The notes: generated by a model not told the origin, from the letters alone. Shown: positions 1 through 12,071, numbered from the stretch's first letter. The stretch: 64,000 bases of DNA from Colwellia sp. Arc7-635 (GCF_003971255.1 NZ_CP034660.1:310001-374000), one strand, 5' to 3'. Numbers and translations: made by a program.

Positions 1-1
1 A

Positions 2-2557
2 GACTTAATTAACGCTAAGCCGATTTCTGCTGCCGTTAAAGAATTCTTTGGTTCATCACAATTGTCACAATTTATGGATCAGAACAACCCGTTATCAGAA
101 GTAACGCATAAGCGTCGTATTTCTGCTCTTGGGCCGGGTGGTTTAACCCGTGAACGTGCTGGTTTCGAAGTACGTGATGTTCATCCAACGCATTATGGTC
201 GTGTTTGTCCAATTGAAACACCGGAAGGTCCAAACATTGGTTTGATCAACTCGTTATCGTGTTATGCACGTACTAACGATTTCGGTTTCTTGGAAACACC
301 TTACCGTAAAATTGTTGATGGCTTAGTAACTGACGATATCGATTACCTTTCTGCGATTGAAGAAGGTAATTTCGTTATTGCACAGACAACAGCTGAAGTT
401 GATGCTGATGGCAAATTAGTGCCAGGTCTTGTTGCTTGTCGTCATAAAAACGAATTTACGTTGATGTCTGCTGAACAAGTTCAGTATATGGATGTATCTC
501 CACAACAAATCGTATCTGTAGCGGCGTCATTGATTCCGTTCCTAGAACACGATGATGCTAACCGTGCCTTGATGGGCTCGAACATGCAACGACAAGCTGT
601 ACCTACACTAAGAGTGGATAAGCCACTTGTTGGTACAGGTATGGAAAAAATTGTTGCTGTTGATTCTGGTGTTACTGTTGTTGCTAAACGTGGTGGTGTT
701 GTTGATTACGTTGATGCGTCACGTATCGTAGTTAAAGTTAACGAAAATGAAATGGTAGCTGGTGAAGCTGGTATTGATATTTATAACTTAACTAAATACA
801 CACGTTCAAACCAAAATACTTGTATTAACCAACGTCCATTGTGTCGTATGGCTGAACCTGTAGTTCGTGGTGATGTATTAGCTGATGGTCCATCAACTGA
901 TATGGGTGAATTGGCTCTTGGTCAAAACATGCGTATTGCGTTCATGCCTTGGAATGGTTACAACTTCGAAGATTCAATGTTGTTATCAGAGCGTGTTGCT
1001 ACTGAAGATCGTTTTACAACGATTCATATTCAAGAGTTAACCTGTATCGCTCGTGATACTAAACTTGGTAGCGAAGAAATTACTGCTGATATTCCTAATG
1101 TTGGTGAGTCTGCGTTATCTAAATTAGATGAAGCAGGTGTTGTTTACATTGGTGCTGAAGTTAATGGTGGCGACATCTTAGTGGGTAAAGTTACTCCTAA
1201 AGGTGAAACACAATTAACGCCAGAAGAAAAACTTTTACGAGCTATCTTTGGTGAAAAAGCAGCTGATGTTAAAGACAGCTCTTTACGTGTGCCTAACTCA
1301 GTGTCTGGTACCATCATTGACGTTCAAATCTTCACCCGTGACGGTGTAGAGAAAGATGCTCGTGCTGTTGAAATCGAAGAAATGCAACTTAAACAAGTTA
1401 AGAAAGACTTGGGTGATGAGTTTAGCATTTTAGAAGATGGCATTTATGCTCGTGCGAAAAAATTATTGTTAGCATCTGGTTTGAATGAATCTGATCTTAA
1501 CAGCATGTCACGTGACAAATGGTTAGTTCAAAACTTGGCTGATGAAGGTCAACAGTCAGAACTTGAACAAATCGCTGAACAATATGATGCAATTAAAGCT
1601 GACTTCGATAAGAAATATGAAGTTAAGCGTCGCAAGATCACTCAAGGTGCTGACTTAGCACCAGGTGTGTTAAAAATCATTAAAGTTTATTTAGCGGTTA
1701 AGCGTCGTATCCAGCCAGGTGATAAAATGGCCGGTCGTCATGGTAACAAGGGTGTTATTTCAAACGTAGTACCTGTTGAAGATATGCCATACGATGAGCA
1801 CGGTGTACCAGTTGATGTTGTACTTAACCCATTGGGTGTACCATCACGTATGAACATCGGTCAGATCCTAGAAACGCATTTAGGTATGGCTGCACGTGGT
1901 ATCGGTGAGAAAATTAACCGTATGTTGGAAGCTCAACAAGAAATACACAAATTACGTGGTTTCTTGAAAGAAGTTTACGACTTAGGTGAATCTCGTCAAG
2001 AAGTAGATATTGATTCATTCTCTGATGATGAAATTATGCGCTTAGCGGGTAACTTACGAGCAGGTCTTCCTATTGCTACACCAGTATTTGATGGTGCAAG
2101 TGAGAAAGAGATTAAAGACTTATTCAAACTTGCTGATATGCCTGAAAGTGGTCAATTTACGCTAACTGACGGCCGTACTGGTCGTAACTTTGAGCGTCCA
2201 GTGACTGTTGGTTACATGTATATGTTGAAACTGAACCATTTAGTTGATGACAAAATGCATGCACGTTCTACGGGTTCATACTCGTTAGTAACGCAGCAAC
2301 CATTAGGTGGTAAAGCACAGTTTGGTGGTCAGCGTTTCGGTGAGATGGAAGTATGGGCACTTGAAGCATACGGTGCCGCTTATACCTTGCAAGAAATGTT
2401 AACGGTTAAGTCTGATGATGTTAATGGTCGTACTAAGATGTACAAAAACTTAGTTGACGGTGATCATCGTATGGAACCGGGCATCCCTGAATCATTCAAC
2501 GTATTGTTGAAAGAAATCCGTTCGTTGGGTATCAACATCGAATTGGATCAGGACTAA
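2..2557 (+). CDS. rpoB: RNA polymerase beta subunit (5' truncated by window edge)
   Basis: This is the C-terminal roughly 850 residues of the RNA polymerase beta subunit, the catalytic core subunit of transcription. The reading frame is open from base 2; the first visible residues ([19 protein letters not shown]) correspond to about residue 490 of E. coli RpoB, so the TTG at 62 is not a start. The rifampicin-binding cluster is present with wild-type residues (SQFMDQNNP, then [13 protein letters not shown]). The [12 protein letters not shown] active-site segment lies near 1720-1750, and the C-terminal clamp sequence ([25 protein letters not shown]) is intact. rpoC follows 105 bases downstream. 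The rplKAJL genes normally found upstream would lie outside the window. Confidence 0.98.
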   Translation, partial: DLINAKPISAAVKEFFGSSQLSQFMDQNNPLSEVTHKRRISALGPGGLTRERAGFEVRDVHPTHYGRVCPIETPEGPNIGLINSLSCYARTNDFGFLETPYRKIVDGLVTDDIDYLSAIEEGNFVIAQTTAEVDADGKLVPGLVACRHKNEFTLMSAEQVQYMDVSPQQIVSVAASLIPFLEHDDANRALMGSNMQRQAVPTLRVDKPLVGTGMEKIVAVDSGVTVVAKRGGVVDYVDASRIVVKVNENEMVAGEAGIDIYNLTKYTRSNQNTCINQRPLCRMAEPVVRGDVLADGPSTDMGELALGQNMRIAFMPWNGYNFEDSMLLSERVATEDRFTTIHIQELTCIARDTKLGSEEITADIPNVGESALSKLDEAGVVYIGAEVNGGDILVGKVTPKGETQLTPEEKLLRAIFGEKAADVKDSSLRVPNSVSGTIIDVQIFTRDGVEKDARAVEIEEMQLKQVKKDLGDEFSILEDGIYARAKKLLLASGLNESDLNSMSRDKWLVQNLADEGQQSELEQIAEQYDAIKADFDKKYEVKRRKITQGADLAPGVLKIIKVYLAVKRRIQPGDKMAGRHGNKGVISNVVPVEDMPYDEHGVPVDVVLNPLGVPSRMNIGQILETHLGMAARGIGEKINRMLEAQQEIHKLRGFLKEVYDLGESRQEVDIDSFSDDEIMRLAGNLRAGLPIATPVFDGASEKEIKDLFKLADMPESGQFTLTDGRTGRNFERPVTVGYMYMLKLNHLVDDKMHARSTGSYSLVTQQPLGGKAQFGGQRFGEMEVWALEAYGAAYTLQEMLTVKSDDVNGRTKMYKNLVDGDHRMEPGIPESFNVLLKEIRSLGINIELDQD

Positions 2558-2575
2558 GCTACCGCAGCTACATTG

Positions 2576-2634
2576 CTGACTTTTAGCTAAAGCTGAAAGT
2601 CAGTACAGGGAGAGAACAGATTACTGTTCTCTCC
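2576..2634 (+). other. two stem-loops in the rpoB-rpoC spacer
   Basis: Two hairpins fill the intercistronic spacer. The first pairs CTGACTTT (2576-2583) with AAAGTCAG (2596-2603). The second is a perfect 11-bp stem, GGAGAGAACAG (2609-2619) with CTGTTCTCTCC (2624-2634), around an ATTA loop. Neither is followed by a T-run, so they look like mRNA processing or stability elements rather than terminators. The pairing is seen; the role is inferred. Confidence 0.6.
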
Positions 2635-2662
2635 GGTATTTAACTCCGACAGGAGATAGTGT

Positions 2663-5600
2663 GTGAAAGATTTACTTAAGTTTCTTAAGCAACAAAATCA
2701 AACAGAAGAGTTCGATGGTATTCGCATCGGACTAGCTTCACCTGACATGATTCGTTCATGGTCATTTGGTGAGGTAAAGAAACCTGAGACGATTAACTAT
2801 CGTACTTTTAAGCCGGAACGTGATGGTTTGTTCTGTGCGCGTATTTTTGGACCAGTTAAAGACTACGAATGTCTTTGTGGCAAATACAAACGTCTTAAGC
2901 ATCGTGGTGTAATTTGTGAAAAATGTGGCGTTGAAGTTACATTAACTAAAGTTCGTCGTGACCGTATGGGTCATATCGAATTAGCTAGCCCAGTTGCTCA
3001 CATTTGGTTCTTAAAGTCATTGCCTTCACGTATCGGTCTATTATTAGACATGACGTTACGTGATATTGAGCGTGTGCTTTATTTTGAATCTTACGTCGTT
3101 ACCGAGCCAGGTATGACAACATTAGAGAAAAGCCAAATTCTAACCGAAGAAGAATATCTTGATGCGTTAGAAGAGCACGGTGATGAATTTGACGCCCTAA
3201 TGGGTGCTGAAGCGGTTCTTGCGTTATTACAACAAATTGATCTTGACGGTGAAGTAGCGCAAATGCGTGAAGAATTACCTGAGATTGGTTCTGAAACAAA
3301 ACGTAAAAAAATCACTAAACGTTTGAAACTAATGGAAGCATTCGCAGCTTCAGGCAACAAGCCTGAGTGGATGATCATGAACGTTTTACCAATTTTACCG
3401 CCAGACTTACGTCCGTTGGTACCTTTGGATGGTGGCCGTTTTGCAACGTCTGATTTAAACGACTTATACCGTCGTGTAATCAACCGTAACAACCGTTTAA
3501 AACGTCTTCTAGATCTAGTAGCACCAGATATCATCGTACGTAACGAAAAGCGTATGTTGCAAGAGTCTGTTGATGCATTATTAGATAATGGTCGTCGTGG
3601 TCGTGCAATTACGGGTTCTAACAAACGTCCTCTTAAATCTCTTGCCGATATGATTAAAGGTAAGCAAGGTCGTTTCCGTCAGAATTTATTGGGTAAACGT
3701 GTTGATTATTCTGGTCGTTCAGTAATCACGGTTGGTCCAACGCTACGCTTACATCAGTGTGGTTTACCTAAGAAAATGGCACTTGAATTATTCAAACCAT
3801 TTATTTACGGTAAATTAGAAGCACGTGGTCTAGCAACAACGATTAAAGCGGCTAAGAAATTAGTTGAACGTGAAGGCGCTGAAGTTTGGGATGTACTTGA
3901 CGAAGTAATTCGTGAACATCCGGTTATGCTTAACCGTGCACCAACTCTTCATAGATTGGGTATCCAAGCGTTTGAACCTGTACTAATTGAAGGTAAAGCG
4001 ATTCATTTGCATCCATTGGTTTGTGCGGCATATAACGCCGATTTCGATGGTGACCAAATGGCGGTACACGTACCGTTGACAATCGAAGCACAAATGGAAG
4101 CACGTACGTTGATGATGTCAACGAACAACGTTCTTTCTCCAGCTAACGGTGATCCAATCATCGTACCATCACAGGATGTTGTATTAGGTTTATATTACCT
4201 AACACGTGATCGTGTAAATGGTTTAGGTGAAGGTATGGTATTTACCGACATCAAAGAAGCTGAAAAAGCTTACCGTACTGGTTTTGCTGAGCTTCATGCT
4301 CGCGTTAAAATTCGTATTACTGAACATGTACGTAATGCGGAAGGTGTTTTTGAACCAGTAACTAAGCTTCGCGATACTACTGTTGGTCGTGCAATCTTAT
4401 GGCAAGTATGTCCAGACGGCATGCCTTATGATCTTATTGATCAGCCATTAGGTAAAAAGCCAATTTCAAAACTGATTAACCATGCGTACCGTAACTTGGG
4501 CCTTAAAGATACTGTTATCTTTGCTGACCAAATTATGTACACAGGTTTCCACTACGCGATGATCGCGGGTGCTTCAGTTGGTATCGACGATATGGTTATT
4601 CCGGCAGCGAAATACACCATCATTGAAGATTCAGAAGAAGAAGTTAAAGAAATTCAAACTCAGTTCGAGCAAGGTCTTGTAACTCAGGGTGAAAAATATA
4701 ACAAAGTTATTGATATTTGGTCATCTGCCAACGAAAAAATCTCGAAAGCGATGATGGACAACTTATCAAAAGAAACTGTTATCAACCGTCACGGTGAGCC
4801 AGAAGAGCAAGACTCTTTCAACTCAATCTACATGATGGCCGATTCAGGTGCTCGTGGTAGTGCTGCTCAGATTCGTCAGTTGGCGGGTATGCGTGGTTTG
4901 ATGGCTAAACCAGATGGTTCAATCATCGAAACACCAATCACAGCTAACTTCCGTGAAGGTTTGAACGTATTACAGTACTTCATCTCTACTCATGGTGCGC
5001 GTAAAGGTTTGGCTGATACGGCATTGAAAACTGCTAACTCGGGTTACTTAACTCGTCGTTTAGTTGATGTTGCACAAGATTTGGTTGTTACTGAACATGA
5101 TTGTGGAACATTAGACGGTTTACAAATGACACCATTGATTGAAGGTGGTGATGTTGTTGAGCCGTTACGTGAGCGTGTACTTGGTCGTGTTGTAGCAGAA
5201 GATGTTATCAAGCCTGGTACTGACGAAGTTCTTTTACCTCGTAATACCTTAATTGACGAAGCTTTGTGTGATTTCATTGAAGAAAATTCAATTGATCAAA
5301 TGAAAGTTCGTTCAATCATCACTTGTAAAACCGATTTCGGTATTTGTGCTCATTGTTACGGTCGTGATTTGGCTCGTGGTCATATGATCAACCAAGGTGA
5401 AGCGATTGGTGTTGTGGCAGCACAATCTATCGGTGAACCTGGTACTCAGTTAACCATGCGTACGTTCCATATCGGTGGTGCGGCATCTCGTGCATCAGCT
5501 GAGAACAATGTACAAGTTAAGAACACAGGTACACTGAAATTACAGAATGCTAAATTTGTAACCAACTCTGAAGATCACTTAGTGATTACTTCACGTTCAT

Positions 5601-6862
5601 CTGAGCTTACTGTTATTGATGAGCTTGGTCGTGAGAAAGAGCGTTATAAAGTTCCTTACGGTACTATTCTTAATAAGAAAGATGGCGAAGCAATCAATTC
5701 AGGCGATATTATCGCTAATTGGGACCCGCATACGCATCCAATTATCACTGAGGTTGGTGGTAAGGTTCAATTCGTAGAATTGATTGATGGTGTAACTATG
5801 GTTCGTCAAACTGATGACCTTACTGGTTTATCAAGTATCGTAGTAACTGAAGCTGGTCAACGTAACACTGCAGGTAAAGAAATGCGCCCGGCAGTTAAGT
5901 TAGTTGATGCTAAAGGCAACGATGTGATGATAGCTGGTACTGAAATTCCAGCACAGTACTTCTTACCGGGTAATGCAATCATTAACCTAGAAGATGGTGC
6001 AGAAGTTGGTGTTGGTGATGCACTTGCACGTATTCCACAAGCGTCATCGAAAACTCGTGATATTACCGGTGGTCTTCCACGCGTAGCGGATTTATTTGAA
6101 GCACGTAAGCCTAAGCTTCCAGCTATCTTAGCTGAGAAAACAGGTATTATTGCTTTCGGTAAAGAAACTAAAGGTAAAGTACGTTTATTAATCACTCAAC
6201 CGAGTGGTGAAGTATACGAAGAGATGATCCCTAAAATGCGTCAATTAAACGTGTTTGAAGGTGAATCTGTGCTTAAAGGTGAAGTTATTGCCGATGGTCC
6301 AGAGTCTCCACACGATATCTTACGTTTACGTGGTGTAGCACCAGTAGCTAACTACATTGTTAACGAAGTACAAGAAGTATACCGTTTACAAGGTGTTAAG
6401 ATTAACGATAAACACATTGAAGTTATCGTACGTCAAATGATCCGCAAGTGTGAGATTTTAGACGCCGGTGATAGTAACTTCCTTAAAGGCGAAATCCTTG
6501 AAGTTGCTCGTGTGAATATCTCTAATCGTGAATTAGAAGCTGCAGGTAAACAACCAGCTGAATACGAAATGCAAATGATGGGTATTACTAAAGCATCATT
6601 GGCAACTGAGTCATTCATCTCGGCAGCATCTTTCCAAGAAACGACGCGTGTACTAACTGAAGCAGCAGTAGCTGGTAAGAAAGACAAACTTCGTGGCTTG
6701 AAAGAAAACGTTATTGTTGGTCGCTTAATCCCAGCAGGTACAGGTTATGCTTACCATCAAGAACGTGCGCGTGCTAAAAACGCTGTTCCTGTTGAAGAAG
6801 TAACAGTATCAGCTGATGACGCAGCGCAAGCACTAACTGATGCTTTGAATGCAGATTTATAA
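2663..6862 (+). CDS. rpoC: RNA polymerase beta' subunit
   Basis: This encodes the full-length beta' subunit (1399 residues; the E. coli protein is 1407), which forms the active site and clamp of RNA polymerase with beta. The start is GTG at 2663, preceded by AGGAG at 2651-2655. The N-terminal zinc site ([20 protein letters not shown]) and the catalytic Mg-binding motif [15 protein letters not shown] (about residues 455-470) are intact. The second zinc site ([17 protein letters not shown]) and the trigger-loop region ([25 protein letters not shown]) are also present. It is co-oriented with rpoB as in all bacteria. Long antisense frames inside it are by-products of codon bias. Confidence 0.99.
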   Translation: MKDLLKFLKQQNQTEEFDGIRIGLASPDMIRSWSFGEVKKPETINYRTFKPERDGLFCARIFGPVKDYECLCGKYKRLKHRGVICEKCGVEVTLTKVRRDRMGHIELASPVAHIWFLKSLPSRIGLLLDMTLRDIERVLYFESYVVTEPGMTTLEKSQILTEEEYLDALEEHGDEFDALMGAEAVLALLQQIDLDGEVAQMREELPEIGSETKRKKITKRLKLMEAFAASGNKPEWMIMNVLPILPPDLRPLVPLDGGRFATSDLNDLYRRVINRNNRLKRLLDLVAPDIIVRNEKRMLQESVDALLDNGRRGRAITGSNKRPLKSLADMIKGKQGRFRQNLLGKRVDYSGRSVITVGPTLRLHQCGLPKKMALELFKPFIYGKLEARGLATTIKAAKKLVEREGAEVWDVLDEVIREHPVMLNRAPTLHRLGIQAFEPVLIEGKAIHLHPLVCAAYNADFDGDQMAVHVPLTIEAQMEARTLMMSTNNVLSPANGDPIIVPSQDVVLGLYYLTRDRVNGLGEGMVFTDIKEAEKAYRTGFAELHARVKIRITEHVRNAEGVFEPVTKLRDTTVGRAILWQVCPDGMPYDLIDQPLGKKPISKLINHAYRNLGLKDTVIFADQIMYTGFHYAMIAGASVGIDDMVIPAAKYTIIEDSEEEVKEIQTQFEQGLVTQGEKYNKVIDIWSSANEKISKAMMDNLSKETVINRHGEPEEQDSFNSIYMMADSGARGSAAQIRQLAGMRGLMAKPDGSIIETPITANFREGLNVLQYFISTHGARKGLADTALKTANSGYLTRRLVDVAQDLVVTEHDCGTLDGLQMTPLIEGGDVVEPLRERVLGRVVAEDVIKPGTDEVLLPRNTLIDEALCDFIEENSIDQMKVRSIITCKTDFGICAHCYGRDLARGHMINQGEAIGVVAAQSIGEPGTQLTMRTFHIGGAASRASAENNVQVKNTGTLKLQNAKFVTNSEDHLVITSRSSELTVIDELGREKERYKVPYGTILNKKDGEAINSGDIIANWDPHTHPIITEVGGKVQFVELIDGVTMVRQTDDLTGLSSIVVTEAGQRNTAGKEMRPAVKLVDAKGNDVMIAGTEIPAQYFLPGNAIINLEDGAEVGVGDALARIPQASSKTRDITGGLPRVADLFEARKPKLPAILAEKTGIIAFGKETKGKVRLLITQPSGEVYEEMIPKMRQLNVFEGESVLKGEVIADGPESPHDILRLRGVAPVANYIVNEVQEVYRLQGVKINDKHIEVIVRQMIRKCEILDAGDSNFLKGEILEVARVNISNRELEAAGKQPAEYEMQMMGITKASLATESFISAASFQETTRVLTEAAVAGKKDKLRGLKENVIVGRLIPAGTGYAYHQERARAKNAVPVEEVTVSADDAAQALTDALNADL

Positions 6863-6900
6863 TCTACCTAATAGTAGAAGATAATTTGTCAAAGCAGATG

Positions 6901-6939
6901 TTTAACCTGTCTAATGCGAGTAATGCTTGACAGGTTAAA
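6901..6939 (+). repeat. perfect 11-bp inverted repeat after rpoC
   Basis: TTTAACCTGTC (6901-6911) is exactly complementary to GACAGGTTAAA (6929-6939), with a 17-nt loop. No T-run follows, so it is not a standard intrinsic terminator. It ends three bases before the -35 box of the putative str promoter, so it could be an mRNA 3' hairpin for rpoBC or an operator. The pairing is certain and the role is unknown. Confidence 0.6.
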
Positions 6940-6941
6940 GC

Positions 6942-6971
6942 TTGACCTATAGAATTCCGCGACCCTATATT
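6942..6971 (+). promoter_or_regulatory. putative sigma-70 promoter of the str operon
   Basis: TTGACC (6942-6947), an 18-bp spacer and TATATT (6966-6971) lie about 110 bases upstream of rpsL. The boxes match the sigma-70 consensus well, and the site lies in the only gap between rpoC and the str operon. Confidence 0.7.
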
Positions 6972-7022
6972 CCGTACCTTTGTGTATTGAATCTAGAGTC
7001 GCGGATTTTCACGTTTATAAGG

Positions 7023-7054
7023 GTGTAAATTTCCCCATTGATTGGAATTTACAC
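7023..7054 (+). promoter_or_regulatory. leader stem-loop upstream of rpsL
   Basis: GTGTAAATT (7023-7031) pairs with AATTTACAC (7046-7054), a 9-bp stem that extends with one bulge. It lies in the 5' untranslated region of the str mRNA, 13 bases before the rpsL Shine-Dalgarno sequence (GGGAG, 7068-7072), where it could modulate translation or stability. The function is inferred from position only. Confidence 0.5.
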
Positions 7055-7062
7055 AAATTTAA

Positions 7063-7455
<393 letters not shown>

Positions 7456-7492
7456 GTTTCCCTTTCTTAGCTTATAGCTAAAGAATAGAAAC
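7456..7492 (+). promoter_or_regulatory. rpsL-rpsG intercistronic hairpin (possible S7 target)
   Basis: Immediately after the rpsL stop, GTTTC (7456-7460) can pair with GAAAC (7488-7492) around an inner stem TTAGCT/AGCTAA (7467-7472 with 7476-7481). In E. coli the rpsL-rpsG spacer folds into the site where S7 represses its own operon. This hairpin is in the equivalent place, but the match to the E. coli structure was not tested. Confidence 0.4.
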
Positions 7493-7543
7493 GTTAAGTA
7501 AGGCCAAATAACATATTACATTTTGGGTTTATCCTGAATATAA

Positions 7544-8029
<486 letters not shown>

Positions 8030-8080
8030 AAACTCTGGACTAGCATTATTTGTTAGTTTTGTAGTTGAAAGAGTAATGCA

Positions 8081-8124
8081 GTGGTTATCATCGAGTATCT
8101 GTACTGATACAAAGTGATAACCAC
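8081..8124 (+). promoter_or_regulatory. long stem-loop in the rpsG-fusA spacer
   Basis: GTGGTTATCA (8081-8090) is perfectly complementary to TGATAACCAC (8115-8124). Inside, GTATC (8095-8099) pairs with GATAC (8106-8110), giving two coaxial stems separated by a 4 x 4 internal loop (TCGA/AAAG) and capped by TGTACT. There is no T-run. It probably acts on the str mRNA (processing, stability or protein binding). The structure is seen directly and the role is inferred. Confidence 0.6.
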
Positions 8125-8138
8125 AACTGTTTTATAAT

Positions 8139-8154
8139 CTGAGATATATCTCAG
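8139..8154 (+). promoter_or_regulatory. 16-bp perfect palindrome before the fusA RBS
   Basis: CTGAGATATATCTCAG (8139-8154) is a perfect palindrome ending just before the fusA Shine-Dalgarno sequence (AGAGGAAG, 8157-8164). A TATAAT lies directly in front of it (8132-8137). It could be a small mRNA hairpin controlling fusA translation, or an operator on a secondary fusA promoter. No family match was recognised. Confidence 0.5.
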
Positions 8155-8169
8155 AAAGAGGAAGAAATT

Positions 8170-10266
8170 GTGGCACGTATAACCCCTATTGAGCGTTACC
8201 GTAACATTGGTATTTGTGCTCATGTCGATGCCGGTAAAACGACAACAACAGAAAGGGTACTTTTCTATACTGGTCTTTCACATAAGATCGGCGAAGTTCA
8301 TGATGGCGCAGCCACCATGGATTGGATGGAGCAAGAGCAGGAGCGTGGTATAACCATAACCTCTGCAGCAACAACTTGTTTTTGGAAAGGGATGGAAGCA
8401 CAATTTGAAGACCATCGTATTAATATCATTGATACCCCTGGTCACGTAGATTTTACGATTGAAGTAGAACGTTCATTACGTGTATTAGACGGTGCGGTAT
8501 TAGTATTATGTGCATCTTCAGGAGTTCAACCACAAACAGAAACTGTATGGCGTCAAATGGAGAAATACTCTGTTCCACGCTTGGTGTTCGTTAATAAAAT
8601 GGACCGTACAGGTGCAGATTTCCTATCTGTTGTTGAGCAACTCAATTCTCGCTTAAAAGCTAATGCCGTACCAATTCATTTAGCAATTGGTGCTGAAGAA
8701 AACTTCGCTGGTGTTATCGACTTAATTAAAATGAAAGCTATTAACTGGAACGAAAGTGACCAGGGCATGACTTTTACTTATGAAGACATTCCAGCAAGTA
8801 TGCAAGAAGAAGCCGAAGAATGGCATGAAAATCTTGTTTCTGAAGCAGCAGAAGCCTCTGAAGAATTAATGGATAAATACCTTGAAGAAGGTGATTTATC
8901 CGAAGCAGAAATAAAATCTGCGCTACGTACCCGTACGCTAAACAATGAAATTGTCCTTTGTTCTTGTGGCTCAGCTTTCAAAAATAAAGGCGTACAAGCA
9001 GTACTTGATGCTGTTGTCGAATTTTTACCTGCACCAACTGATGTTGAAGCAATTAAAGGTATTAACGATGACAAAAACGAAACTGAAGGTAGTCGTGAAG
9101 CGGATGATAAAGCACCTTTTGCTGCTTTAGCATTTAAAATTGCGACAGACCCTTTTGTTGGTACGCTAACATTCTTTCGCGTCTATTCAGGTGTAGTAAA
9201 AACTGGCGACAGTATATACAATCCTGTAAAAGGTAAAAAAGAACGTTTAGGTCGTATTGTGCAAATGCATGCAAATGACCGCAAAGAAATTAAAGAAGTA
9301 CGAGCAGGTGATATAGCTGCGGCTATAGGCCTGAAAGATGTCACTACTGGTGATACTTTATGTGACGCTAACCATGTGATCACACTCGAACGGATGGAGT
9401 TTCCTGAACCGGTTATTTCTGTAGCAGTTGAGCCAAGAACCGTCGCAGCCCAAGAAAAAATGGCTATAGCGTTAGGTAAATTGGCCGCAGAAGATCCATC
9501 ATTTAGAGTAATCTCTGATGAAGAAACGGGTCAAACCATCATTTCAGGTATGGGGGAATTACACCTCGATATTTTAGTTGAGCGTATGAAACGTGAATTT
9601 GGCGTTGAATGTAACGTTGGTAATCCACAAGTGGCTTATCGCGAAACTATTCGTTCGACTGTTGAAGTGGAAGGTAAATTTGTTCGTCAATCAGGTGGTC
9701 GTGGTCAATTTGGTCATGTTTGGTTGAAATTAGAACCGGCACCAGAAGGTGCAGGTTTTGAGTTTGTTAACGAAATTGTTGGTGGTACTGTTCCAAAAGA
9801 ATTTATACCATCAGTTGAGAAAGGCTGTAGAGAGCAAATGGACAGTGGTGTTTTAGCGGGTTATCCGTTATTGGACATCAAGGTCACGCTTTATGACGGG
9901 TCTTTCCACGACGTTGACTCTAACGAAATGGCGTTTAAAGTCGCTGCGTCAATGGGTTTTAGGCAGGGGGTGCTTAATGCATCGCCGGTAATCCTAGAGC
10001 CAATGATGAAAGTTGAAGTTATTACGCCAGAAGCAAACATGGGTGATGTCGTTGGTGATTTAAATCGCCGTCGTGGCATGATCGATGGCATGGACGAAGG
10101 TCCAGCTGGTTCTAAGGTAGTGAATGCACTTGTGCCACTATCTGAAATGTTTGGTTACGCTACGGCATTACGTAGTGCAACTCAAGGTCGAGCATCATAC
10201 TCTATGGAGTTTCAGCAATATAGCGAAGCACCTAAAGCTGTTGCCGACAAAATAATTGAATCTTAG
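8170..10266 (+). CDS. fusA: elongation factor G (str-operon copy)
   Basis: This is the ribosomal translocase EF-G (698 residues), a GTPase that moves tRNA and mRNA through the ribosome. The P-loop AHVDAGKT is at residues 17-24, the switch-II DTPGH near 90-94 and the NKMD guanine-specificity motif near 142-145. Domain IV ([12 protein letters not shown] region) and domain V ([11 protein letters not shown] at the end) are present. The start is GTG at 8170 after AGAGGAAG. It closely resembles E. coli FusA and is the canonical copy. A divergent paralogue lies at 12801-14900 on the other strand. Confidence 0.98.
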   Translation: MARITPIERYRNIGICAHVDAGKTTTTERVLFYTGLSHKIGEVHDGAATMDWMEQEQERGITITSAATTCFWKGMEAQFEDHRINIIDTPGHVDFTIEVERSLRVLDGAVLVLCASSGVQPQTETVWRQMEKYSVPRLVFVNKMDRTGADFLSVVEQLNSRLKANAVPIHLAIGAEENFAGVIDLIKMKAINWNESDQGMTFTYEDIPASMQEEAEEWHENLVSEAAEASEELMDKYLEEGDLSEAEIKSALRTRTLNNEIVLCSCGSAFKNKGVQAVLDAVVEFLPAPTDVEAIKGINDDKNETEGSREADDKAPFAALAFKIATDPFVGTLTFFRVYSGVVKTGDSIYNPVKGKKERLGRIVQMHANDRKEIKEVRAGDIAAAIGLKDVTTGDTLCDANHVITLERMEFPEPVISVAVEPRTVAAQEKMAIALGKLAAEDPSFRVISDEETGQTIISGMGELHLDILVERMKREFGVECNVGNPQVAYRETIRSTVEVEGKFVRQSGGRGQFGHVWLKLEPAPEGAGFEFVNEIVGGTVPKEFIPSVEKGCREQMDSGVLAGYPLLDIKVTLYDGSFHDVDSNEMAFKVAASMGFRQGVLNASPVILEPMMKVEVITPEANMGDVVGDLNRRRGMIDGMDEGPAGSKVVNALVPLSEMFGYATALRSATQGRASYSMEFQQYSEAPKAVADKIIES

Positions 10267-10286
10267 TAAGGCTTTTTGAAAGTCTG

Positions 10287-10310
10287 GCTCGGTCTTTTGG
10301 CCGGGCTTTT
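10287..10310 (+). terminator. terminator/attenuator-like hairpin between fusA and tuf
   Basis: GCTCGGTC (10287-10294) pairs with GGCCGGGC (10299-10306) around a TTTT loop, including two G-T pairs, and is followed by TTTT. This resembles an intrinsic terminator in the 68-base spacer. It may reduce read-through or act as a processing site. The strength is uncertain because the T-run is short. Confidence 0.5.
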
Positions 10311-10334
10311 AATAAACTTTAAGGTAATTGAAAA

Positions 10335-11519
10335 ATGGCTAAAGCAAAATTTGAACGTAATAAACCGCACGTTAACGTTGGTACTATTGGACACGTTGAT
10401 CACGGTAAAACAACTTTAACAGCTGCTATCTCAGCAGTATTAACTAAAGTTCACGGTGGTGAAGTTAAAGATTTCGCACAAATCGATAATGCTCCTGAAG
10501 AGCGTGAGCGTGGTATTACAATCAATACTTCTCACATCGAATACGATACAGAAATCCGTCACTACGCACACGTAGATTGTCCTGGCCATGCTGATTACAT
10601 CAAAAACATGATCACTGGTGCAGCACAAATGGATGGCGCTATCTTAGTAGTTGCTGCTACAGATGGTCCTATGCCACAAACACGTGAGCACATCTTGTTA
10701 TCACGTCAAGTTGGCGTTCCTTTCATCATCGTATTCATGAACAAATGTGACATGGTAGATGACGAAGAATTACTAGAATTAGTAGAAATGGAAGTTCGTG
10801 AACTTCTTTCAGAATACGAATTCCCAGGTGATGATTTACCAGTAATTCAAGGTTCAGCTTTAGGCGCACTTCAAGGTGAAGAGAAGTGGGAAGCTAAAGT
10901 AATCGAACTTGCAGACGCACTTGATACTTACATTCCAGAGCCAGAGCGTGCAATCGACGGTGCATTCATCATGCCTATCGAAGATGTATTCTCAATTTCA
11001 GGTCGTGGTACAGTTGTAACAGGTCGTGTTGAACGCGGTATTGTTAAAGTTGGTGATGAAGTAGAAGTTGTTGGTATCCGTGATACACAAAAATCAACTT
11101 GTACAGGTGTTGAAATGTTCCGTAAGCTTCTTGACGAAGGTCGTGCTGGCGAGAACTGTGGTGTTCTTCTACGTGGTCTTAAGCGTGAAGATGTAGAACG
11201 TGGTCAAGTATTATGTCAACCAGGTTCAATCTTACCTCACACTAAATTCGAATCAGAAGTTTACGTGTTATCGAAAGATGAAGGTGGTCGTCATACTCCA
11301 TTCTTCAAAGGATACCGTCCACAGTTTTACTTCCGTACAACAGATATCACAGGTGCTGTAGAGCTTCCTGAAGGTGTTGAAATGGTAATGCCAGGCGACA
11401 ACTTGAAGTTTGTTGTAGAGCTTATCAACCCAGTAGCGATGGACGAAGGTTTACGCTTCGCAATCCGTGAAGGTGGTCGTACTGTTGGTGCTGGTGTTGT
11501 ATCTAAAATTATTGCTTAA
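10335..11519 (+). CDS. tuf: elongation factor Tu
   Basis: EF-Tu (394 residues, same length as E. coli) delivers aminoacyl-tRNA to the ribosome as a GTP complex. GHVDHGKT is at residues 19-26, DCPGH near 81-85 and NKCD near 136-139. Domains 2 and 3 are complete to the terminal [10 protein letters not shown]. It is the last gene of the str operon. Many gammaproteobacteria have a second tuf elsewhere, which cannot be seen here. The DNA of its last codons recurs in degraded form in the array just downstream. Confidence 0.99.
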   Translation: MAKAKFERNKPHVNVGTIGHVDHGKTTLTAAISAVLTKVHGGEVKDFAQIDNAPEERERGITINTSHIEYDTEIRHYAHVDCPGHADYIKNMITGAAQMDGAILVVAATDGPMPQTREHILLSRQVGVPFIIVFMNKCDMVDDEELLELVEMEVRELLSEYEFPGDDLPVIQGSALGALQGEEKWEAKVIELADALDTYIPEPERAIDGAFIMPIEDVFSISGRGTVVTGRVERGIVKVGDEVEVVGIRDTQKSTCTGVEMFRKLLDEGRAGENCGVLLRGLKREDVERGQVLCQPGSILPHTKFESEVYVLSKDEGGRHTPFFKGYRPQFYFRTTDITGAVELPEGVEMVMPGDNLKFVVELINPVAMDEGLRFAIREGGRTVGAGVVSKIIA

Positions 11520-11540
11520 TTTTAGACCACACTAGAACTT

Positions 11541-11569
11541 AAAAAAAGGATGCTTCGGCATCCTTTTTT
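11541..11569 (+). terminator. intrinsic terminator of tuf (T1)
   Basis: An A-run, the stem GGATGC, a TTCG tetraloop, GCATCC and a T-run form a classic bidirectional-type intrinsic terminator, 22 bases after the tuf stop. It ends the str operon. Confidence 0.93.
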
Positions 11570-11693
11570 GTTTTCAGTAGAGCTAGTTTCAGGGTTTATC
11601 CTAAGAAGCTTGGCGTCGAGTTTTTGGTGCAGGTGTTGTATCGCTTTTACCTTAACGAATGTATTGCTTAATAATTTGTAGACACCAAACCTT

Positions 11694-11720
11694 AAAAAGA
11701 CGCTTTGGCGTCTTTTTTTT
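11694..11720 (+). terminator. second terminator in the tuf-tail array (T2)
   Basis: GACGC (11699-11703), loop TTTG and GCGTC (11708-11712), followed by eight Ts, form an intrinsic terminator downstream of the first degraded tuf-tail copy. Confidence 0.85.
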
Positions 11721-11773
11721 TCAGTACGACCAGCTTCACGGGTTTATCCGTGATGAGGAAATACGTTAATAAA

Positions 11774-11795
11774 ACAGTCCCAATGGACTGTTTTT
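11774..11795 (+). terminator. terminator-like hairpin in the array
   Basis: ACAGTCC (11774-11780), loop CAAT and GGACTGT (11785-11791) form a perfect 7-bp stem followed by four Ts and preceded by As. It is probably another weak terminator, between the two 351-base units. Confidence 0.6.
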
Positions 11796-11832
11796 AGTGA
11801 TTTTCGCAAGCACCTCTGGTGCGCAGCTGAGA

Positions 11833-11871
11833 GTCGTACTGTTGGTGCTGTGTCTAAAATTATTGCTTAAT
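11833..11871 (+). pseudogene. remnant of the tuf 3' end
   Basis: The sequence from GTCGTACTGTTGGTGCT through TCTAAAATTATTGCTTAA repeats the last codons and stop of tuf (11476-11519) with a 6-base deletion. It has no reading frame of its own and no start. It marks the junction of the second copy of the 351-base unit. Confidence 0.8.
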
Positions 11872-11891
11872 TTTAGACCACACTAAAACTT

Positions 11892-11920
11892 AAAAAAAGG
11901 ATGCTTCGGCATCCTTTTTT
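11892..11920 (+). terminator. third terminator, copy of T1 (T3)
   Basis: This is identical in stem, TTCG loop and T-run to the terminator at 11541-11569, displaced by 351 bases. Confidence 0.88.
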
Positions 11921-12044
11921 GTTTTCAGTAGAGCTAGTGTCAGGGTTTATCCTAAGAAGCTTGGCGTCGAGTTTTTGGTGCAGGTGTTGTATCGCTTTTA
12001 CCTTAACGAATGTATTGCTTAATAATTTTTAGACACCAAACCTT

Positions 12045-12071
12045 AAAAAAAGACGCTTCGGCGTCTTTTTT
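12045..12071 (+). terminator. fourth terminator, variant of T2 (T4)
   Basis: An A-run, GACGC (12052-12056), loop TTCG, GCGTC (12061-12065) and six Ts. It is the counterpart of the terminator at 11694-11720, with TTCG instead of TTTG in the loop. Confidence 0.88.

Noticed and set aside
62-140. Possible rifampicin-resistance changes in rpoB
   Set aside because: All visible cluster residues ([25 protein letters not shown]) are the usual sensitive-type residues.
3091-3624. 177-codon antisense frame in rpoC
   Set aside because: It has low-complexity Ser/Arg composition and no ribosome-binding site, and it lies fully inside the conserved rpoC frame.
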